Positions 1-9,531 are shown, numbered from the stretch's first letter. The stretch: 64,000 nucleotides of DNA from Glaciecola sp964643575 (GCA_964643575.1 CAZXTD010000003.1:5156-69155); one strand, 5' to 3'. Numbers and translations: made by a program. Notes: generated from the letters alone by a model not told the origin.

Positions 1-416
1 GCAGGTGAGCAATCAACGCCGTCCCACTCACCTAATGTATATTCCAAGCTAAACAAACCGTAGCTGGCGCCTAAGTTAACTTCGCTGTAGCCCGAGTCAA
101 AGTCACCTGTGTATAAATATTCAGTCACGCCAGCGCTTAGGCCTAGACCACTTTCAAGTTCATAAGAGTAAGCGCCGTATAGGTCAACTTCTAAACCCTC
201 TTCGACGTCAGCCGCCCATATACCTGCAGACCAGTTGCCGCTTTCAATGTCGAGCCCGCCATTAGCCGTTGCTGTGGTATTTTGGACGATACCGCGGAAG
301 TGGTATTCGCTCATCAAACCAACATTACCTGTTATTTCTTGTGCGCTAACTATTGATGATGCAAGTGTTGAAGCTAGTAGACTCACGCCTAGTGCGATTT
401 TAGTAAATTGTTTCAT
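1..416 (-). CDS. TorF-type putative porin, 5' part only (runs off the left edge)
   Basis: The minus-strand reading frame opens at ATG 416 and is still open at base 1, so only about 138 N-terminal residues are present. It begins with a signal peptide (MKQFTKIALGVSLLASTLAS, cleavage near VSA-QE). The mature part reads EITGNVGLMSEYHFRGIVQN, then NGGLDIESGNWSAGIWAADV and EVDLYGAYSYE. Alternating beta strands and the SEYHFRGI and GIWAADVE motifs match the TIGR02001/TorF outer-membrane porin family as I know it. It would sit in the outer membrane. Its substrate cannot be told from sequence. The promoter should lie in the AT-rich stretch just beyond 416. Confidence 0.75.
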   Translation of the reverse strand, partial: MKQFTKIALGVSLLASTLASSIVSAQEITGNVGLMSEYHFRGIVQNTTATANGGLDIESGNWSAGIWAADVEEGLEVDLYGAYSYELESGLGLSAGVTEYLYTGDFDSGYSEVNLGASYGLFSLEYTLGEWDGVDCSP

Positions 417-915
417 GTGTGTTCTCCGTACGTATTTTTGAGATAGAAATAAAAAAGCAATGTGTCGTTGTTGTTTATTATTTTTATTGTTTTTTCGGTC
501 TGATGCTTTTTGCAAACTATTGTAAGCATAATGCAACCAGGTCGTTAATTTATGTACATGCTAAAGCAATTGCAGTGCCAAACCCATAAATTTGATTAAA
601 TATCTTTATAAAAACAATAACTTAATAGAAAGCAACAAACATAAAAGCTAATTTCATTTACAAGTTGCGATAGTAATTTACAAAATACAAGCGCATCGCC
701 GCACCTTTTTGTAACAAGCTCACCAATATGGGGCAAATCGCATTACTTGTCGCCTTATCGGCACAAAACCAAATAAGACCACTTTTTTATTGTTTGATGT
801 AACAAATATGCATCAATTCGAATATACTGTGCGCCATCCAATGAGCATCAGTCATATTATGTAGTTTTTAGGCTGTAGATTCATTTTTCGCATATACTGT
901 TAATCAAGGAATGTC
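417..915. other. Intergenic region between the divergent porin and rpe genes
   Basis: About 500 bases without a convincing gene. It is AT-rich and should hold both divergent promoters. A loose inverted repeat (TTGATG at about 795, CATCAA at about 812) is visible. Near 900 an AAGGA ribosome-binding site precedes the rpe ATG. I see no RNA gene. Confidence 0.5.
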
Positions 916-1578
916 ATGCATAAACCACTTATAGCGCCTTCTATACTCTCTGCCGATTTTGCCCGTCTAGGTGAAGAAGTAGACAAAGTATTAGCAGCAG
1001 GTGCTGACATCATTCACTTTGATGTCATGGACAACCATTACGTACCTAACTTAACCTTCGGCCCGACTATATGCTCGGCATTACGCAAATATGGCGTCAC
1101 AGCAGACATCGACGTACATTTAATGGTGAGCCCTGTCGACAGCATGATTGAGCAATTTGCGGACGCTGGTGCAAGTATGATTAGCTTTCATCCTGAAGCA
1201 AGTTTACACGTTGATCGCAGCATTGAATTAATTAGACAAAAGGGCTGTAAAGCAGGCTTGGTGCTTAATCCGGCGACTTCTTTAAGCATGCTCGACTATG
1301 TCTTGGAAAAACTCGACTATGTGTTATTAATGTCAGTCAACCCGGGGTTTGGTGGGCAAAAATTTTTACCTAATATCGTAGAAAAAACAGCGCATTTAAA
1401 GGCAATTATCGACGAAATGGGGTTACAAACTCGCATAGAGGTTGACGGTGGTATTAATAAAGAAACTATCGCTGCTGTGCACCAAGCTGGTGCCGACATG
1501 TTTGTTGCCGGCAGTGCTATATTTAATGCACCTGATTACGCCGTCGCCATTGACGAATTAAAACAACAATTAAAGTAG
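916..1578 (+). CDS. rpe: Ribulose-phosphate 3-epimerase
   Basis: A 220-residue protein, the usual length for the family. It interconverts D-ribulose 5-phosphate and D-xylulose 5-phosphate in the cytosolic pentose phosphate pathway. Diagnostic motifs are IAPSILSADFARLGEEV at the N-terminus, HFDVMDNHYVPNLTFGP with the metal/catalytic Asp and His, HLMV, MSVNPGFGGQKF and the late EVDGGIN with the catalytic Asp. The ATG follows an AAGGA site. trpS begins 9 bases after its stop, so the two are probably cotranscribed, an order common in gammaproteobacteria. Confidence 0.97.
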   Translation: MHKPLIAPSILSADFARLGEEVDKVLAAGADIIHFDVMDNHYVPNLTFGPTICSALRKYGVTADIDVHLMVSPVDSMIEQFADAGASMISFHPEASLHVDRSIELIRQKGCKAGLVLNPATSLSMLDYVLEKLDYVLLMSVNPGFGGQKFLPNIVEKTAHLKAIIDEMGLQTRIEVDGGINKETIAAVHQAGADMFVAGSAIFNAPDYAVAIDELKQQLK

Positions 1579-1587
1579 GAAGTAAGA

Positions 1588-2601
1588 GTGACTAATAATA
1601 GCAAACCCGTGGTACTTAGTGGTTGCCAACCATCAGGACAACTCACCCTAGGTAACTATTTAGGAGCACTGCGCCAGTGGGTGCAAATGCAAGCCAGCCA
1701 TGATTGTTTGTACATGATTGTAGATTTACACGCAATTACCGTTAGACAAGAGCCCGAAGCGCTTAACCAAGCTTGTTTGGATGGCTTAGCGCTATATCTT
1801 GCTTGCGGTATTGACCCCAAGAAGTCGACTATTTTTATGCAGTCACACGTGCCAGAGCATGCACAACTGGGTTGGGTTCTCAATTGCTACACACAAATGG
1901 GCGAGCTCAACCGCATGACACAATTTAAAGACAAGTCACAAAAAAACCAATCCAATGTCAATGTGGGTTTATATGCATATCCCGTGCTGCAAGCCGCCGA
2001 CATTTTACTTTACCAAGCGAACGAAGTGCCCGTTGGTGAGGACCAAAAACAACATCTTGAGCTCACTCGTGATGTGGCGACTCGCTTTAATAATATATAT
2101 GGCGATATTTTTACGCTACCCGAACCCTTTATTCCCAAAGATGGTGCACGGGTTATGAGCTTGCAAGAGCCCAATAAGAAAATGTCTAAATCAGATACTA
2201 ATCCTAATAATGTGATTGGTTTGCTTGAAGATACAAAAAAATTGACCAAAAAAATCAAGCGCGCTGTTACCGATAGCGATGAGCAAGCACGTATTTATTA
2301 TGACCTAGACGAAAAACCAGGTGTTTCAAACTTGCTTTCACTGTTATCAGCCACGACAGGTAAGCCTGTAGACGCATTAATACCGCAATATGAAGACAAA
2401 ATGTATGGCCATTTAAAAGGCGATGTTGCCGAGGCCGTTGTGTCTTTACTCAGTCCAATTCAAGATGAATATGCCCGTATTCGTGCCGATCATGCCTACT
2501 TGCAAGAAGTCATGCATCAAGGTAGTGCTAAAGCTCGCGAGAAAGCGTCCGATACATTAGCTAAGGTGTACAAATCATTAGGTTTTATTGCTGGACACTA
2601 A
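1588..2601 (+). CDS. trpS: Tryptophan-tRNA ligase
   Basis: A 337-residue class I aminoacyl-tRNA synthetase that charges tRNA-Trp. The HIGH-like signature appears as PSGQLTLGNYLG near residue 16 and the KMSKS loop as KKMSKSDTNP near residue 200. The length equals typical bacterial TrpS. The start is GTG at 1588, with TAGGAAG about 7 bases upstream. It lies between rpe and pabA. The pabA start is within 2 bases of the trpS stop, which suggests translational coupling. Confidence 0.97.
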   Translation: MTNNSKPVVLSGCQPSGQLTLGNYLGALRQWVQMQASHDCLYMIVDLHAITVRQEPEALNQACLDGLALYLACGIDPKKSTIFMQSHVPEHAQLGWVLNCYTQMGELNRMTQFKDKSQKNQSNVNVGLYAYPVLQAADILLYQANEVPVGEDQKQHLELTRDVATRFNNIYGDIFTLPEPFIPKDGARVMSLQEPNKKMSKSDTNPNNVIGLLEDTKKLTKKIKRAVTDSDEQARIYYDLDEKPGVSNLLSLLSATTGKPVDALIPQYEDKMYGHLKGDVAEAVVSLLSPIQDEYARIRADHAYLQEVMHQGSAKAREKASDTLAKVYKSLGFIAGH

Positions 2602-2602
2602 A

Positions 2603-3184
2603 GTGATACTCGTCATTGATAATTATGACTCGTTTACTTTTAATCTAGTCAGATATTTTGAGGAGCTCGAACACGAGGTTGAAGTGGTCAAAAATGATCA
2701 AATTAGCCTTGATGAGCTCAAGCAAAAAACGTTTTCGCATCTCGTTATATCGCCTGGTCCTTGTACGCCCAATGAATCTGGTATTTGTTTAGATGCTATA
2801 AAGAGTATTGCAGGTGTAACGCCTATTTTAGGTGTTTGTTTAGGTCATCAAGCAATAGCACAGGTGTATGGCGCAACGGTAAAGCGCGCTAAACACATAC
2901 TTCATGGTAAAACGTCGAGCTTACAAGTGACCTTACCCTCGAGTATATTGTTTGCTAGTTGCCCTGACCTTTTTCAAATTACGCGCTATCACTCTCTTAT
3001 TGTAGACGAAGCAACTCTGCCAGACGATTTTATCGTTTCTGCTATCAGCAACACTGAGCACGAACGAGAAGTGATGGCTATTGAGAACAGGCGCTTACGA
3101 TTATACGGTTTACAATTTCACCCCGAATCTTTGCTCACTGAATATGGTCATCAAGTATTAAAAAACTTTCTCACTGAAGGGTAA
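2603..3184 (+). CDS. pabA: Aminodeoxychorismate/anthranilate synthase glutaminase component
   Basis: A class I glutamine amidotransferase of about 193 residues. It supplies ammonia to the PabB or TrpE chorismate-using partner for folate or tryptophan synthesis. Motifs: LVIDNYDSFTFNLVRYF at the N-terminus, the oxyanion-region ISPGPCTPNESG, the nucleophile elbow GVCLGHQAIAQ with the catalytic Cys, and the late QFHPESLLTEYG with the catalytic His and Glu. I place the start at GTG 2603, because the upstream in-frame TTG at 2588 lies inside trpS. I favour pabA over trpG because no trp biosynthesis gene is adjacent and pabA next to astC/argD is a familiar order in Vibrio-like genomes. TrpG or a dual role cannot be excluded. 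Confidence 0.85.
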   Translation: MILVIDNYDSFTFNLVRYFEELEHEVEVVKNDQISLDELKQKTFSHLVISPGPCTPNESGICLDAIKSIAGVTPILGVCLGHQAIAQVYGATVKRAKHILHGKTSSLQVTLPSSILFASCPDLFQITRYHSLIVDEATLPDDFIVSAISNTEHEREVMAIENRRLRLYGLQFHPESLLTEYGHQVLKNFLTEG

Positions 3185-3189
3185 AGCGC

Positions 3190-4413
3190 TTGACCGTAAA
3201 ATTAAAAAAGAGTGTGTCGCAGCTCGCCAATATCTTTAATGGACGCTTTGAAAAGCTACTGCTAAGTATTGATGAGGCAATCATTGATGCTGGGCGAAAA
3301 ACCGAAAAGATGCGGTTGATTGAAGACTCAGAACAACATGAAGCACGACGTGATTTACTCATGGTTGAAGAGCTTGCCAACAAAAAGCGAGAAATTGCAG
3401 CGACCGCGCAAAATGCTTTTTTACTGCAAATTGAAGCCGACTTTCATCAGACTTTAATTGCCGATTTAGAAATTGAGTTTCGCGATATCCAGTCAATCAT
3501 GGAAAAAACGCTCGGTTTCAACGAAAGTCTCGGAAAACTTCTCGACGTACTTTACACAGAAGCTTGCTCCATAAGCCGATTGGTGACTTGTCTTGAGACC
3601 ATGCCATGGTTAGAAGAAGCCATCATGAAGTTTGTACGCCAGCCTAAATATCGCAGAGTCGATGCAAACAATTCTCCTATTATATTAAAAACAATCCGAA
3701 GCGCTTTGAGCTTTATCGGTATTGATAGCCTGCGCTCTTTGATTCCGGTATTGGTAGCAAAACATACTATGCCGCTAAAATCAGAGTTTACCCCTGATCT
3801 TGTAAAAAACATGTGGTTATACACCATTGGTACAGGCAACATTGCTAAAACTCTAGCGCCCAAATACGATATTCGTCCTCATTTTGGTTTTAATATTGGT
3901 TTGTTATCTAATTTGGGGCGCACGGCAGTTGTCAATATTTACCTAAAAGCATTTGACGCTAAACTAAGACAGCAAATCATTAAAGCGCGCAAAGATAACA
4001 ATCCTAATCAGGCGAAGGCTTTATCCACCCTGTCACCCTCTCATAAGTATATAATTACGCTATGGAAGAAACATGCTAGCCGAATTACCTACGAAATCGT
4101 TAAAGCGCTTAATTGCAGATGGATGACTATTGGTGTGGGCTTCGAGGACTACGCAAAAATACGCGAAGTCAGTATTGCACATGTTGATAAGCTCAACGTG
4201 CATCCTTTTACCCGTTTGCTTTTCTCTTCTCAAGGTTATATGCAATACAAGATGCTGGCCAAAGATAAGCTAATGGGTAAGCAAGAAGCGATGATGTATT
4301 TGCGCAACTTTGGTGTGGGCTCAAATGACGTTTCTTCTGTTGTTCCAATTAGTTTAACCGGTGTTGAACTCAACATAGCCGGTAAAGTCGCAGAAGACGA
4401 CGAAGTAGAATAA
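3190..4413 (+). CDS. HDOD-domain protein
   Basis: A 407-residue cytosolic protein starting at TTG 3190, 5 bases after pabA. The first 100 or so residues are helical and charged, with coiled-coil tendency. The middle and C-terminal half resemble an HDOD domain: ALSFIGIDSLRSLIPVLVAK, then a W-containing helix with TGNIAKTLA, then GFNIGLLSNLGRTAVV, the usual HDOD order. HDOD proteins are metal-free relatives of HD phosphohydrolases and typically act in signalling. No effector domain is fused here. The exact role is unknown. Confidence 0.75.
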   Translation: MTVKLKKSVSQLANIFNGRFEKLLLSIDEAIIDAGRKTEKMRLIEDSEQHEARRDLLMVEELANKKREIAATAQNAFLLQIEADFHQTLIADLEIEFRDIQSIMEKTLGFNESLGKLLDVLYTEACSISRLVTCLETMPWLEEAIMKFVRQPKYRRVDANNSPIILKTIRSALSFIGIDSLRSLIPVLVAKHTMPLKSEFTPDLVKNMWLYTIGTGNIAKTLAPKYDIRPHFGFNIGLLSNLGRTAVVNIYLKAFDAKLRQQIIKARKDNNPNQAKALSTLSPSHKYIITLWKKHASRITYEIVKALNCRWMTIGVGFEDYAKIREVSIAHVDKLNVHPFTRLLFSSQGYMQYKMLAKDKLMGKQEAMMYLRNFGVGSNDVSSVVPISLTGVELNIAGKVAEDDEVE

Positions 4414-4542
4414 CTTCTTGCCACTTACACATAAAAGTAAACGCGCTTTCGTCTAGTATATGAGGACTGAGTCCTCATCTTCGCTGAACACTAAAAATTT
4501 ATTGAATAGATTTTGCATACTTATGCTTAGCAAATTTAAGTC

Positions 4543-4558
4543 TGCATATATTTATGCA
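4543..4558. promoter_or_regulatory. ARG-box-like palindrome upstream of astC
   Basis: TGCATATATTTATGCA is symmetric except at its centre and has the spacing of an ArgR half-site pair. A second, weaker copy (TGCATACTTATGC) lies at 4514-4526. ArgR is known to activate ast operons in enterics from boxes upstream of the promoter, so placement above the predicted -10 fits activation. This is inference from the motif only. Confidence 0.4.
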
Positions 4559-4602
4559 CTTTTTCAGAAAATCTCTTCAAAGCTCAATAAAAACAAGGCT
4601 TT

Positions 4603-4611
4603 TGGTATAAT
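4603..4611 (+). promoter_or_regulatory. Predicted extended -10 promoter for the ast genes
   Basis: TGGTATAAT is a perfect extended -10 (TGnTATAAT) about 100 bases before the astC start. No good -35 hexamer is visible at the expected distance, which is acceptable for an extended -10 and consistent with activator dependence. Confidence 0.45.
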
Positions 4612-4712
4612 CAGGGTAGCGACTTATGCGTGTTTATCTGGCATAATCACACTCCGATTTAGAAAAACAGAGTCGTTTTTCAACACTGAATCAATAAAAG
4701 TGAGGTATTAAC

Positions 4713-5958
4713 ATGCAAGTAACTCGTGACACATTTAACGATGTTATGGTTCCTAATTATAACCCAGCCGCTATGGTTCCTGTGCGTGGTCAAGGTTCGC
4801 GAGTATGGGATCAAGACAACAACGAATATATCGATTTTGCGGGCGGTATTGCAGTTAATGTACTCGGACACTGCCACCCAGCTTTAACCAAAGCGCTAAC
4901 GGACCAAGGCAATAAAATTTGGCATTTGAGTAACGTATTTACAAACGAGCCTGCTTTGCGATTAGCTAAAAAGCTTTGTGATGCAACCTTTGCAGATAAA
5001 GTCTACTTTGCAAACTCTGGCGCAGAAGCCAACGAAGCCGCGCTTAAGTTAGCCCGCCGTTATGCACTTGACCATTTCTCTGCTGACAAAGATCAAATCA
5101 TTGCATTTAAACAAGGTTTTCATGGTCGTACTTTTTTCNNNNNNNNNNACCGTAGGCGGTCAGCCAGCATATTCAGATGGCTTTGGTCCTAAACCTGGCG
5201 CTATCATTCATTCTGAGTATGGCAACATCGAAATGCTAAGCGAGATGATGTCTGATAAAACTTGCGCAATTATGATGGAGCCAATGCAAGGTGAAGGTGG
5301 CATAATAGTGCCCGACCCTGCCTTTGTTAAAGCGGCAAGAGAATTGTGTGACAAACACAATGCGCTATTGATTTTTGATGAAGTACAATCTGGGATGGGC
5401 CGCACAGGTAAGCTCTATGAATACATGAACTTAGACGTCACCCCTGATATTCTAACCAGTGCAAAATCTTTAGGTGGAGGTTTTCCTGTTGGTGCAATGT
5501 TAACCACTGATGCTGTAGCCGCAAGCTTAAAACCCGGTACACACGGCAGTACCTATGGCGGCAACCCGCTAGCATGCGCGGTAGCAGAAGCGGTATTTGA
5601 TGTGGTTAACGACCCACAAATAATGGCAGACGTTTTACGTAAAGAAGCTTTGTTCAAAGAGCACATACAAAGAATCAACGACAAATATCACGTGTTTGAA
5701 GAAATTCGCGGCAAAGGCATGCTGTTAGGCTGTGCGCTTAATGAGCACTACAAAGGTCGTGCACGTGACTTTATGGTAGCCGCCAATGAAGAAAACATGA
5801 TGTGCCTAGTCGCTGGCATGAACGTTGTGCGCTTCGCTCCCTCATTAGTCATCCCCGACGAAGAAATTATTGAAGGTTTAGCCCGATTCGAACGCGGTAT
5901 TGCGAAACTAGTTGGCGCCGAAAATAAAACACAAGACCCTGCAAGAGCATCTGCATAA
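4713..5958 (+). CDS. astC: Acetylornithine/succinylornithine aminotransferase (interrupted by an assembly gap)
   Basis: A class III PLP aminotransferase that transaminates N-succinylornithine in arginine catabolism and probably N-acetylornithine in biosynthesis. Motifs: DFAGGIAVNVLGHCHP, YFANSGAEANEAALK, FKQGFHGRTFF before the gap and VGGQPAYSDGFGPKP after it, DEVQSGMGRTG, and the Schiff-base Lys in TSAKSLGGGFPVGAM. The 10 N at 5139-5148 shift the frame by one. The family consensus FTVTVGGQ needs two more codons there, so the true gap is about 6 bases and the gene is intact, about 413 residues. The name astC rather than argD rests on the following astA and astD. Confidence 0.93.
5139..5148. 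other. Assembly gap (10 N) inside astC
   Basis: Ten N. The codon phase on the two sides differs by one, and the protein family predicts a missing 6 bases, so the N count is a placeholder rather than a measured length. Confidence 0.95.
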
Positions 5959-6063
5959 TTTATGAATAATGTATGTGCGCAATCAAACTTGTGCACATCG
6001 CTTAACTCTTAGTGAAACTATAAGCTGACGGTTTGCGTTATATAGGATAGACGGCGATATTTT

Positions 6064-7089
6064 ATGCTAGTGATTAGACCCATCAGAGAAACGGACTATA
6101 CTGCGCTTTATCAAATTGCGCAGGACTCGGGAATAGGTTTTACCTCACTCCCAGTTAACGAAACACTGCTTCGCAAAAAAATAGATGCGGCGCACCGAGC
6201 GTTTGCTTCAAACCCTAGCCAACCAGGGCAGCAAAGCTATTTATTTGTCGCCGAAGATACCAACACCGGTGAAGTAGTCGGTACAACAGGTATTGAAGCT
6301 ACAGTAGGCTTACAAGACGCTTTTTACCATTATCACGTAAGCAAAGTCGTGCATGCATCGCGCGAATTAGGCGTACATAACACCGTAGAGATACTGACAT
6401 TTTGCAATGACTACACAGGCGTCAGCGAAATCTGCACCCTATTTTTGCAAGAAAATGCGCGAAAAGGTTTATCTGGACGCTTATTGTCTAAGTGCCGCTT
6501 TTTGTTTATGGCTCAGCACAAACAGCGTTTTTCTGAAACAGTCATTGCTGAAATGCGTGGTGTATCTGACGAAACCGGCAAATCACCGTTTTGGGATTGG
6601 CTCGAAAAACACTTCTTTTCAGTGGATTTCCCTACCGCAGATTATTTAACAGGTATTGGCAATAAAGTATTTATTGCAGAGCTGATGCCTAAGTATCCGA
6701 TTTATGTCAATCTATTATCGAAAGAAGCACAAGCTTGCATTGGTAAAGTACATGACAAAACCAAACCTGCCCTGCGTATGCTTGAAAAAGAAGGCTTTAA
6801 ATCGCGCGGCTATGTCGACATATTTGACGCTGGGCCTACTGTAGAGGCTGAGGTAGAAAATATCACTACAGTCAGACAAAGCGCACAAGCGCGCATTCAA
6901 GTATCACCCATGCTCGACACGGCAGGCTTAGACGATTATTTTGTCATCAACGACAAAGTGAGTGACTTTAGAGCTTGTGTTACCCAGCTGCGTTTAGTCG
7001 ATGAAAACACAGTCTTGATTAATCAAGAGGCCGCCGATGCCTTGCTGCTTGAAAACGGCGACATCATTCGATTCTCACGCAATGTATAA
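6064..7089 (+). CDS. astA: Arginine N-succinyltransferase
   Basis: A 341-residue protein of the AstA family, close to the family length of about 340. It transfers succinyl from succinyl-CoA to arginine, the first step of the AST catabolic pathway in the cytosol. Visible features are the GNAT-like opening MLVIRPIRETDYTALYQIAQ, the SGIGFTSLP loop, LCTLFLQENARKGLSGRLLS with the CoA-binding stretch, and FWDWLEKHFFSVDFPTADYL. It is 105 bases after astC and 74 before astD in one direction, consistent with an operon. astB and astE are not in this window. Confidence 0.95.
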   Translation: MLVIRPIRETDYTALYQIAQDSGIGFTSLPVNETLLRKKIDAAHRAFASNPSQPGQQSYLFVAEDTNTGEVVGTTGIEATVGLQDAFYHYHVSKVVHASRELGVHNTVEILTFCNDYTGVSEICTLFLQENARKGLSGRLLSKCRFLFMAQHKQRFSETVIAEMRGVSDETGKSPFWDWLEKHFFSVDFPTADYLTGIGNKVFIAELMPKYPIYVNLLSKEAQACIGKVHDKTKPALRMLEKEGFKSRGYVDIFDAGPTVEAEVENITTVRQSAQARIQVSPMLDTAGLDDYFVINDKVSDFRACVTQLRLVDENTVLINQEAADALLLENGDIIRFSRNV

Positions 7090-7163
7090 ACGCTCACCCA
7101 CTACTTTATTAGTATTGAAGTATTGTTTAATACCTTTCATGCTCGCAACCGCTAGAGGAATAT

Positions 7164-8639
7164 ATGACAACTAACACGCATTATATCAACGGCAAATGGC
7201 ACGCCGGCAATGGCTCTAAAATGGAGTCAATTGACCCCGCCAAAAATCAAGTCATTTGGCATGGTATTACCGCCACCGCTGAACAAGTAGATTTAGCCAT
7301 TACCTCAGCCCGCGAGGCCTTTTATGAATGGTCAATGACAAGCTTTGAGTTTCGCTTAAACATTGCCAAAAAATTTGCTGAGTTACTCACTGAAAATAAA
7401 CAAGAGTTTAGTAAAATCATTGCCAAAGAAACCGGCAAGCCCGAGTGGGAAACCGCAACAGAAGTCGGCGCAATGGTGGGTAAAGTTGGGATTTCAGAAC
7501 GCTCGTATAATGAGCGTACCGGTACTGTCGAAAACCCTATGCCAGCTGGCAGAGCAATGTTGCGTCACCGGCCGCATGGTGTAGTGGCCGTTTTTGGACC
7601 TTATAATTTCCCGGGCCACTTACCTAATGGGCATATTGTACCTGCGCTATTAGCCGGCAACACAATAGTATTTAAACCAAGCGATTTGACCCCTTTAGTG
7701 GCTGAATATACCTTAGGGCTCTGGGAAAAAGCCGGATTGCCAAAAGGTGTATTAAACATGGTACAAGGTCAAGTTGAAACAGGAAAAGCGCTTGCCAGCC
7801 ATCCATTAATTGATGGCTTATTTTTCACCGGTAGTTCTACTACAGGCAAGCTCTTACACGAACAGTTTGCTGGCCAACCGGGTAAAATTTTAGCGCTAGA
7901 AATGGGCGGTAATAACTCACTTATTGTTACCCAAGTTGAAGATACGCTCGCGGCAGTACATGACATTATACAATCAGCCTACATAAGCGCTGGGCAACGC
8001 TGCACCTGTGCTCGTAAACTATTTTTGCCCAAAGGCGAGCACGGCGACAAAATCTTGAAAAAATTGGTAGAAGCCACTAAAAAGATACAGCCTGACGTGT
8101 ATGATGCCGACGAACAACCTTTTATCGGGTCAATGATTTCTTCTCGAGCTGCGGCAATGATGTTGGCCGCCGAGCAAACTTTGCAGCAACTAGGCGCCAC
8201 CAGCCTAGTAAGTATGAAACACCTTGATAGCAGTACCGGCCTTATCACCCCCGGGATTATTGATGTCACGGCAATTGCATCAAAAATGCCAGATGAAGAG
8301 CACTTTGGGCCATTACTTAAAGTCATTCGTTACGACTCGCTAGACCAAGCAATCGATTTAGCGAACGCAACACGTTTTGGTTTATCCGCCGGATTGCTAG
8401 CAGATAGCCAAGAAGACTACGACTACTTTTTACCTCGCATTCGTGCGGGTATCGTTAATTGGAACCGCCCAATTACAGGGGCAAGCAGCGCCGCTCCCTT
8501 TGGTGGTGTTGGCGACAGTGGTAACCACAGAGCAAGTGCTTACTACGCAGCTGACTACTGCGCTTACCCAGTTGCTTCTGTTGAATTAGAGAAAGTGACA
8601 ATGCCGGCGAGTTTAAGCCCAGGTTTGGTATTAGAATAA
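7164..8639 (+). CDS. astD: Succinylglutamate-semialdehyde dehydrogenase
   Basis: A 491-residue aldehyde dehydrogenase that oxidises N-succinylglutamate 5-semialdehyde to N-succinylglutamate with NAD. Motifs: FGPYNFPGHLPNGHIVPAL, FKPSDLTP, the Rossmann FFTGSSTTGK, the general-base Glu in LALEMGGNN, and the catalytic Cys in SAGQRCTCARKL. The opening THYINGKWHAGNG and length match AstD. It is the last ast gene here, and a hairpin follows its stop. Confidence 0.95.
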   Translation: MTTNTHYINGKWHAGNGSKMESIDPAKNQVIWHGITATAEQVDLAITSAREAFYEWSMTSFEFRLNIAKKFAELLTENKQEFSKIIAKETGKPEWETATEVGAMVGKVGISERSYNERTGTVENPMPAGRAMLRHRPHGVVAVFGPYNFPGHLPNGHIVPALLAGNTIVFKPSDLTPLVAEYTLGLWEKAGLPKGVLNMVQGQVETGKALASHPLIDGLFFTGSSTTGKLLHEQFAGQPGKILALEMGGNNSLIVTQVEDTLAAVHDIIQSAYISAGQRCTCARKLFLPKGEHGDKILKKLVEATKKIQPDVYDADEQPFIGSMISSRAAAMMLAAEQTLQQLGATSLVSMKHLDSSTGLITPGIIDVTAIASKMPDEEHFGPLLKVIRYDSLDQAIDLANATRFGLSAGLLADSQEDYDYFLPRIRAGIVNWNRPITGASSAAPFGGVGDSGNHRASAYYAADYCAYPVASVELEKVTMPASLSPGLVLE

Positions 8640-8646
8640 AATCAGC

Positions 8647-8690
8647 GTACCCCATAAAACCAAGCTTTGGTCATGGGGTACTTTAAGAAA
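8647..8690 (+). terminator. Hairpin after astD, possible terminator or attenuator
   Basis: GTACCCCAT (8647-8655) pairs perfectly with ATGGGGTAC (8673-8681), and an inner ACCAA/TTGGT pair extends the structure. Only a short TTT follows, so termination may be incomplete and the DUF1338 gene could be read through. Confidence 0.5.
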
Positions 8691-8716
8691 TGATACTCTC
8701 GAGATAGGACACCCTT

Positions 8717-9523
8717 ATGCACACTTCTGTTTCTGACTTGTTTGACGGTTTGTGGAACGACTATTTACAAATTACGCCCTCTGCGAACAAGATACACCAA
8801 CTTTTAGCAGAAAAAACTGGCTCAAACGATATAGTTAACGACCATATTGCATTACGTACTTTTAAAAGCGAAAAAATAGGTTTAGATAAACTAGCCGCTC
8901 ACTTCTTAGCATTAGGGTATGAGCAAAAAGGTGATTACGATTTTGCGAGTAAAAAACTCACCGCACAGCACTTTGAGCACCCCAACCCAACTGTACCTAA
9001 GGTGTTTATAAGTGAGCTTCGAGTAGCTGAACTCAGTGAGCGAGCCCAAACAATCATTAGCAAGATGCTTGCACAAGTTGATGCTGCGGTAGTTAGTGAT
9101 AATAACTTTTTGTATTCGGGCACGCATTGGCAAGTCTCTAGCGAAGACTATAAAACCTTACTAGCAGAGTCTGAATACGCGGCATGGATGGCGGCTTGGG
9201 GTTATCGCGCTAACCACTTCACAGTAAGTATAAATCAGCTCGCTAGCATGAATGAATTAAGCGATGTAAATACCTTACTCAAACAAGCGGGATTTACACT
9301 TAACACTTCCGGCGGCGAGATAAAAGGCGGCAAAGATGTGTGTTTAGCGCAATCTAGCACAATGGCCGACACTTCAAGCGTAAGCTTTAGCGATGTTGCA
9401 CTTGATATTCCAAGCTGCTTCTACGAATTTGCTCAACGTTATCCTCTGCCTAGCGGTGAACTGTATCAAGGATTTGTGGCAGCATCTGCCGATAAGATTT
9501 TTGAGAGCACCAACGCTGGTTAA
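8717..9523 (+). CDS. DUF1338 family metalloenzyme (2-oxoadipate dioxygenase/decarboxylase-like)
   Basis: A 268-residue protein resembling the DUF1338 family. The HglS member of that family converts 2-oxoadipate to 2-hydroxyglutarate in lysine breakdown using Fe(II). Putative metal ligands are visible in the family order: His43 in NDHIALRTF, His167 in RANHFTVSI and Glu248 in SGELYQGF. It is shorter than HglS itself (over 450 residues), so the substrate may differ. It follows astD by 77 bases in the same direction, which hints at amino-acid catabolism. The function call is by family resemblance, not proven. Confidence 0.7.
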   Translation: MHTSVSDLFDGLWNDYLQITPSANKIHQLLAEKTGSNDIVNDHIALRTFKSEKIGLDKLAAHFLALGYEQKGDYDFASKKLTAQHFEHPNPTVPKVFISELRVAELSERAQTIISKMLAQVDAAVVSDNNFLYSGTHWQVSSEDYKTLLAESEYAAWMAAWGYRANHFTVSINQLASMNELSDVNTLLKQAGFTLNTSGGEIKGGKDVCLAQSSTMADTSSVSFSDVALDIPSCFYEFAQRYPLPSGELYQGFVAASADKIFESTNAG

Positions 9524-9531
9524 ATACTAAA

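Noticed and set aside
2588..2602. TTG start for pabA
   Set aside because: It lies inside trpS. GTG 2603 gives the family-typical N-terminus directly.
4460..4711. 83-residue open frame upstream of astC
   Set aside because: No ribosome site, no family resemblance, and it overlaps the ARG-box-like palindromes and the predicted promoter.
5062..5192. Apparent frameshift splitting astC into two genes
   Set aside because: The break coincides with the 10-N gap. A 6-base true gap restores one normal gene.
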